Assembly (NCBI GenBank): GCA_905373275.1
Contig: CAJPSI010000029.1
Coordinates: 1-8,284, forward strand
Origin: Candidatus Saccharibacteria bacterium UBA1103
GTDB taxonomy: Bacteria; Patescibacteriota; Saccharimonadia; Saccharimonadales; Saccharimonadaceae
Reading direction: 5' to 3'
Length of the DNA stretch: 8,284 nucleotides
Position numbers and translations under genes: made by a program. The notes beneath the pieces are model-generated. The model was not told the origin of the DNA. It saw only the letters and a program-made list of their open reading frames with translations, and did no database searches. Below are positions 4,789-8,284 of this stretch, piece after piece (positions within the stretch are counted from its first letter, which is position 1; every line of letters begins with the position of its first letter).

Positions 4789-6805
4789 GCCGGCAAGTAG
4801 CCCGGATCAGATAAGGACGGTAGCGGATCTTGACCCCTGGCTCAAGCCATACCGGCATCGGCTAGTGGAGCGACAGAGGTACCTAGACTACCATGAAGAG
4901 CGAATCCTAGGCGATCGTTCGGTCTCAACCTTTGCTCTAGGTCATCTGTACTATGGACTACATCGGACTAAACGGGATTGGGTGCTGAGGGAGTGGGCGC
5001 CTAATGCCAGTCAGATCTACCTAATTTGCCAAGCGACTAATTGGCGAGACGATCCCGCTTATCGCCTAGAGCGGTTGCTGGGTAGTAACGGCGACTGGGA
5101 GATCAAGCTACCACTGGATGCCTTGCATCACCTTGATCACTATCGTTTGCATATCCACTGGCTTGGCGGTTCAGGTGATCGCTTGCCGTCTTACGCTAAC
5201 TATGTAGTGCAAGACCCGTCGACCAAGCAGTTTGACGCAGTGGTCTGGCAGCCCGAGAAACCGTTTGTTTGGCGACACCGAGCCGAATTGCCGGTGCCGG
5301 ATGAAGCCCTGATCTACGAGGCACACATTGGTATGGCCGGTGACCGAGAGGCGGTCTCAACTTATCGTCAGTTTGAACGTGATGTCTTGCCTAGGGTTAA
5401 AGACCTCGGCTACAACACCGTGCAGCTAATGGCGATAGCGGAGCATCCTTACTATGGTAGTTTCGGTTACCAGGTGTCAAATTTCTTTGCGCCGAGTTCT
5501 CGCTTCGGTACGCCGGACGAGCTAAAGCATCTGATTGACCGGGCGCATCAGCTGGGCATCCGAGTGATCATGGATCTGATCCACTCTCATGCAGTGAAGA
5601 ACGAGGCGGAAGGGCTAAGCAACTTTGACGGTACGACTACCCAGTATTTCGTAGACGAGATTCACCCCGCTTGGGATTCTCGCTTGTTTGACTACGGCAA
5701 GCCGCAGGTTTGTCATTTTCTACTATCTAATATCAGCTATTGGCTCAATGAGTACCACCTTGATGGCTTTCGTTTCGACGGAGTGACCAGTATGATCTAT
5801 CGGGATCACGGGCTAGGTAGGGCGTTCACCGGCTATGATGATTACTTTGGCGATAATATCAATCAAGATGCGCTAGTCTACTTGCGTCTGGCTAATGAGC
5901 TGGTTCACACCATCAAGCCGGATGCTACCACTATTGCCGAGGATACATCCGGCTTGCCGGGGCTGGCCGCCAAGGTGGTCGATGGTGGTATTGGCTTTGA
6001 TTACCGTTTCAATATGGGAGTGCCGGACTTATGGATCAAGATGCTCAAAGACCAGCAGGACGAAGAGTGGGATATGGGCAAGCTGTTTCACGAGCTTACT
6101 TCGCATCGGGCTGAGGAGCGGACGATTAACTACGTCGAGAGTCACGATCAGGCGATGGTTGGCGATAAGACGGTCATCTTCCGGCTGCTTGACGACACGA
6201 TGTATGACTCTATGGAGCGAAGCAGTCAGAGTCTGGTGGTCGACCGAGGCATTGCCCTGCATAAGATGATCCGACTGATCACTGCTAGTACCAATGCCGG
6301 CGGATACCTAAACTTCATGGGTAATGAATTTGGGCATCCCGAATGGATTGACTTCCCTAGGCCGGGTAACGAGTGGTCGTATCGTTATGCTCGTCGGCAA
6401 TGGCATTTAGTCGATGACTTGCGTTTGCGCTATAGCCAGCTTAATGATTTTGACAGAGCGATGATCCGGGAGATTAAGGGGTTGGTCGGGGTGGATTATT
6501 CACATATCCGGATTGACTCCGAGCGTCAGCTTATCTCTTTCGCCCGAGGCGGGCGACTCTTTGTTTTTAACTTCTCGTCGGTATCGCTAACGGATTGGCG
6601 TGTCTCAGCCCCCAAGAAGGATTGGCAGATCGTCTTATCGACGGATGACCCAAGCTATGGTGGCTTCGGGCGGGTTGACACCTCGATGATTTATCTGGGT
6701 AACGGTAATGGTCAAGATAGCTATGTGCAGCTATATTTACCGGCTAGAGTTGCCTTAGTGCTGGAGCCCAAGTACCGTGACCTGGCGGCTAGCCCTTGGC
6801 GATGA
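4781..6805 (+). CDS. glgB: 1,4-alpha-glucan branching enzyme, eukaryote-like GH13_8 type
   Basis: The enzyme cuts alpha-1,4 glucan chains and rejoins them by alpha-1,6 bonds, making branches in glycogen. It has 674 residues, as in fungal and animal branching enzymes. An N-terminal helical segment (about 13-45, DPWLKPYRHRL) precedes a CBM48-like beta domain (about 55-150), the GH13 barrel (about 175-540) and a C-terminal beta domain (about 570-665). GH13 conserved regions are clear: DLIHSHA (265-271), GFRFDGVTSM with nucleophile D333, TIAEDTSG with acid/base E387, and NYVESHDQ with transition-state D456. MAIAEHPYYGSFGYQVSNFFAPSSRFG (read in parts: MAIAEHPYYGSFGYQV 217-232, then SNFFAPSSRFG) and GNEFGHPEWIDFPR (514-527) are typical of the GH13_8 group rather than the common bacterial GH13_9. 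The start overlaps the rpe stop by 8 nt, with a GGAG at 4770-4773, 7 nt upstream. No glycogen synthase or ADP-glucose pyrophosphorylase is in the window. Confidence 0.95.
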   Translation: MSEPASSPDQIRTVADLDPWLKPYRHRLVERQRYLDYHEERILGDRSVSTFALGHLYYGLHRTKRDWVLREWAPNASQIYLICQATNWRDDPAYRLERLLGSNGDWEIKLPLDALHHLDHYRLHIHWLGGSGDRLPSYANYVVQDPSTKQFDAVVWQPEKPFVWRHRAELPVPDEALIYEAHIGMAGDREAVSTYRQFERDVLPRVKDLGYNTVQLMAIAEHPYYGSFGYQVSNFFAPSSRFGTPDELKHLIDRAHQLGIRVIMDLIHSHAVKNEAEGLSNFDGTTTQYFVDEIHPAWDSRLFDYGKPQVCHFLLSNISYWLNEYHLDGFRFDGVTSMIYRDHGLGRAFTGYDDYFGDNINQDALVYLRLANELVHTIKPDATTIAEDTSGLPGLAAKVVDGGIGFDYRFNMGVPDLWIKMLKDQQDEEWDMGKLFHELTSHRAEERTINYVESHDQAMVGDKTVIFRLLDDTMYDSMERSSQSLVVDRGIALHKMIRLITASTNAGGYLNFMGNEFGHPEWIDFPRPGNEWSYRYARRQWHLVDDLRLRYSQLNDFDRAMIREIKGLVGVDYSHIRIDSERQLISFARGGRLFVFNFSSVSLTDWRVSAPKKDWQIVLSTDDPSYGGFGRVDTSMIYLGNGNGQDSYVQLYLPARVALVLEPKYRDLAASPWR

Positions 6806-6822
6806 GCCGTCGCAATGGGTCG

Positions 6823-6880
6823 GGCGGATTCATCACATATTACCGAAGACTAATCAATGTCCTACGGGTAATCAATCGCC
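6823..6880 (+). other. Possible stem-loop between glgB and hisS
   Basis: GGCGGATT (6823-6830) can pair with AATCGCC (6874-6880), with one bulged G. Inside it ATTACC (6839-6844) pairs with GGTAAT (6867-6872), leaving an asymmetric internal loop and a 22-nt apical region. TAATCAAT occurs twice in it as a direct repeat (6851-6858 and 6869-6876). No T-tract follows, so it is not a standard intrinsic terminator. It could be a 3' end structure of the glgB mRNA, a processing site, or a protein-binding region before hisS. It was found by eye, with no folding energy computed. Confidence 0.3.
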
Positions 6881-6882
6881 AG

Positions 6883-6891
6883 TGGTACATT
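6883..6891 (+). promoter_or_regulatory. Candidate extended -10 of a hisS promoter
   Basis: TGGTACATT has the TGn extension and a hexamer matching four of six -10 positions; the overlapping CATTAT (6888-6893) is an equal alternative. No -35 is seen. Transcription from near 6898 would leave a leader of about 20 nt including the ribosome binding site. Read-through from glgB is also possible. Confidence 0.3.
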
Positions 6892-6906
6892 ATGGGCGCC
6901 AGGTCT

Positions 6907-6912
6907 GAGGGA
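6907..6912 (+). promoter_or_regulatory. Ribosome binding site of hisS
   Basis: GAGGGA is the only Shine-Dalgarno-like element near the hisS N-terminus. It stands 7-8 nt before the ATG at 6920 and 4-5 nt before the in-frame GTG at 6917. The ATGs at 6962 and 6971 have none. An out-of-frame ATG at 6915 followed at once by TGA lies between this site and the ATG at 6920. Confidence 0.6.
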
Positions 6913-6919
6913 AGATGTG

Positions 6920-8272
6920 ATGAATCTATCAGCCCCCCTGGAGACTGTAATAAGTGATATCATGATTACTATGAGTCTAAAATTAACTAGTTATAAAGGC
7001 ACACGTGATCTGTACCCGGCGGATATGGCGGAGCGGGACTATATCTTCTCGGGCTGGCGTAAGGTGGTGCAGAGCTACGGCTACGAAGAATACATGGCGC
7101 CGCTGCTGGAGCCAATCGATGTCTACGCCGCCAAGAGTGGCGAGGAGATCGTCAATGAGCAAACTTATAGCTTTACCGATCGGGGTGGTCGTCAGATGGT
7201 GATTCGTCCTGAGATGACGCCGTCTGTCGCTCGGATGGTGGCGGCTCGACGCCAGGAATTACCGATGCCGGCACGGCTTTTCTCGATTGCTAACTTCATG
7301 CGTTACGAGCGACCACAGCACGGGCGAGAACGGGAGTTTTGGCAGCTTAATGTTGACCTATTCGGTGTAGCCAACATATGGGCTGACCTCGAGATGGTGT
7401 GTCTGGCCTATGATATTCTACGGGCTTTCCAAGCCGAGGACGATATGTTCACTATCCGGCTGGGCGATCGACGGTTGACGAATTACCTTATGACTGATTA
7501 CCTGGGGTTGGACGCCGAGCGGACCGGTCGAGCCATCAAGCTGCTTGACCGAAAGAACAAGCTGACCGACGAGCAGTTTCAAGCTCAGGCGCAAGAGATC
7601 CTTGGTGATGACGAGGCGGTGTCTAAGCTTGATCGGCTGATGACGGTGCAGAGCCTATCTGACCTGCCTGACCGGATTAAACATGACCAAGTAATTGAGC
7701 CTCTAACGGGATTACTGGCTGAGCTTAAGGGCAGAGGCATCGATAACGCCCGCTACGATATTACCTTGATGCGAGGGTTTGACTATTACACCGGTATCGT
7801 TTTTGAGATATTTGATGAAGCACCTCAGAATAAGCGAGCTCTCTTCGGCGGCGGTCGCTATGATGGCTTGGTGGAGCAATTTGGCGTCGAGCCGCTGCCG
7901 GTGGTTGGCTTCGCTCCGGGCGAGACGATGTTCCGAGAGTTTCTGCTGGCGCATGATCTGATGCCGGATTTTAGCGATCAGCTGGGGGCAACCGTGGCAA
8001 TTCTGCCGATGTCGGACGATGAGTGCGTTCGACGAGCCATGGTCGTGGCAGATCGATTAAGAGCGGAGTCAGTCCGGTCGGTAGCGGTTGATACGACGCA
8101 GCGTAAGCTGGACAAGAAGACCAAAGCAGCCATCAAAGCCGGGGCGAAGTGGCTAGTCTACATCGGCGAGCAAGAGCTGGCGGATGGTCAGGTAGTGCTC
8201 AAGCGAGTTGCAACGGGTGAGCAGACTGAGCTAGAATTAGCCGAAGCAATCAAAGCAGTGAAGAATAATTAG
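6920..8272 (+). CDS. hisS: Histidyl-tRNA synthetase, class II, variant motif 3 clade
   Basis: The enzyme charges tRNA-His with histidine using ATP in the cytoplasm. The length from this ATG is 450 residues, slightly over the usual 420-430. YKGTRDLYP (25-33) is the conserved N-terminal motif. Next come RPEMTPSVAR (96-105, histidine pocket E98/T100), motif 2 FMRYERPQHGRER (126-138, R128) and the HisRS-specific RGFDYYTGIVFE (285-296, catalytic-type R285) and ALFGGGRYDGL (307-317). The C-terminal anticodon-binding alpha/beta domain spans about 355-448. Motif 3 reads VGFAPGETMF (328-337) where most bacterial enzymes have GFxxGxER, so the motif 3 arginine is absent. From memory, a HisRS subgroup with GFGxGD in this place also lacks it. 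The start is uncertain: ATG 6920 has the ribosome binding site, while ATG 6971 would give the family-typical N-terminus, with 17 fewer residues. The next gene may start 9 bp after the stop. Confidence 0.95.
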   Translation: MNLSAPLETVISDIMITMSLKLTSYKGTRDLYPADMAERDYIFSGWRKVVQSYGYEEYMAPLLEPIDVYAAKSGEEIVNEQTYSFTDRGGRQMVIRPEMTPSVARMVAARRQELPMPARLFSIANFMRYERPQHGREREFWQLNVDLFGVANIWADLEMVCLAYDILRAFQAEDDMFTIRLGDRRLTNYLMTDYLGLDAERTGRAIKLLDRKNKLTDEQFQAQAQEILGDDEAVSKLDRLMTVQSLSDLPDRIKHDQVIEPLTGLLAELKGRGIDNARYDITLMRGFDYYTGIVFEIFDEAPQNKRALFGGGRYDGLVEQFGVEPLPVVGFAPGETMFREFLLAHDLMPDFSDQLGATVAILPMSDDECVRRAMVVADRLRAESVRSVAVDTTQRKLDKKTKAAIKAGAKWLVYIGEQELADGQVVLKRVATGEQTELELAEAIKAVKNN

Positions 8273-8284
8273 TGAGGGAAGATG
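8273..8284 (+). other. Possible ribosome binding site and start codon of the next gene (cut by the window end)
   Basis: TGAGGGAAGATG follows the hisS stop directly and ends in an ATG at the last three bases. The GAGGG to ATG distance is short (3 nt). Nothing of the product is visible, so this only suggests that a gene follows hisS on the same strand in the same transcript. Confidence 0.4.

Noticed and set aside
6803..6805. Possible use of TGA as a sense codon, as in Gracilibacteria and Absconditabacteria.
   Set aside because: TGA ends rel, rpe and glgB at the family-expected places, and no in-frame TGA occurs inside conserved domains.
6815..6853. A 12-codon ORF (MGRADSSHITED) before hisS, possibly an attenuation leader peptide.
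   Set aside because: It has only one histidine, no ribosome binding site, and no terminator hairpin with a T-tract after it.
6881..6896. GTGGTAC before hisS recalls the T-box consensus of tRNA-sensing leaders.
   Set aside because: Only seven bases match, the CCGCG part is absent, no terminator/antiterminator follows, and glgB ends too close upstream for a normal stem I with specifier loop.

Overview
The window holds seven complete protein genes, the 3' end of an eighth, and what may be the first codon of a ninth. The organism looks like a bacterium with a compact genome. TGA ends three of the genes and TGG encodes every tryptophan, so it uses the ordinary code, not code 25 in which TGA is glycine. 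Spacing is tight, Shine-Dalgarno sites are recognisable, and several housekeeping enzymes are trimmed or divergent: a Rel protein without its C-terminal regulatory half, an RpiB without the usual ring-opening histidine, and a HisRS without motif 3 arginine. This suggests the Candidate Phyla Radiation (Patescibacteria), perhaps Saccharibacteria. That is inference, because no rRNA or marker protein is present.

Layout. Positions 1-405 (+) are the C-terminal part of an unrecognised charged helical protein. Positions 466-996 (+) are a family I inorganic pyrophosphatase. It converges on a 498-residue HD-synthetase-TGS Rel/SpoT protein at 1054-2550 (-), and the two share a hairpin terminator whose stem includes the rel stop codon. 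The 103-bp gap between rel and the next gene carries divergent promoter-like elements. The + strand then has a close-packed run: glyceraldehyde-3-phosphate dehydrogenase (2654-3661), an RpiB/LacA/B-family sugar-phosphate isomerase (3677-4135), a ribulose-phosphate 3-epimerase-family protein (4135-4788) and a 1,4-alpha-glucan branching enzyme of the eukaryote-like GH13_8 type (4781-6805). The first junction is 15 bp and the next two overlap, so this is very probably one operon. After a 114-bp spacer with a possible stem-loop and a weak promoter comes histidyl-tRNA synthetase (6920-8272). The window ends on an ATG behind a Shine-Dalgarno-like sequence.

Functionally, the central operon joins lower glycolysis, non-oxidative pentose phosphate interconversion and glycogen or alpha-glucan building. 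Upstream, Rel sets (p)ppGpp levels. Its hydrolase half releases pyrophosphate, which the neighbouring pyrophosphatase can remove, but the two genes are convergent, so this is not evidence of co-regulation.

I found no mobile element, CRISPR array, tRNA, rRNA or clear new multi-gene system. The points worth a second look are changes inside known families and a few start-site and leader details: a probably leaderless rel, an ATG-TGA start-stop ahead of hisS, and a stem-loop between glgB and hisS.
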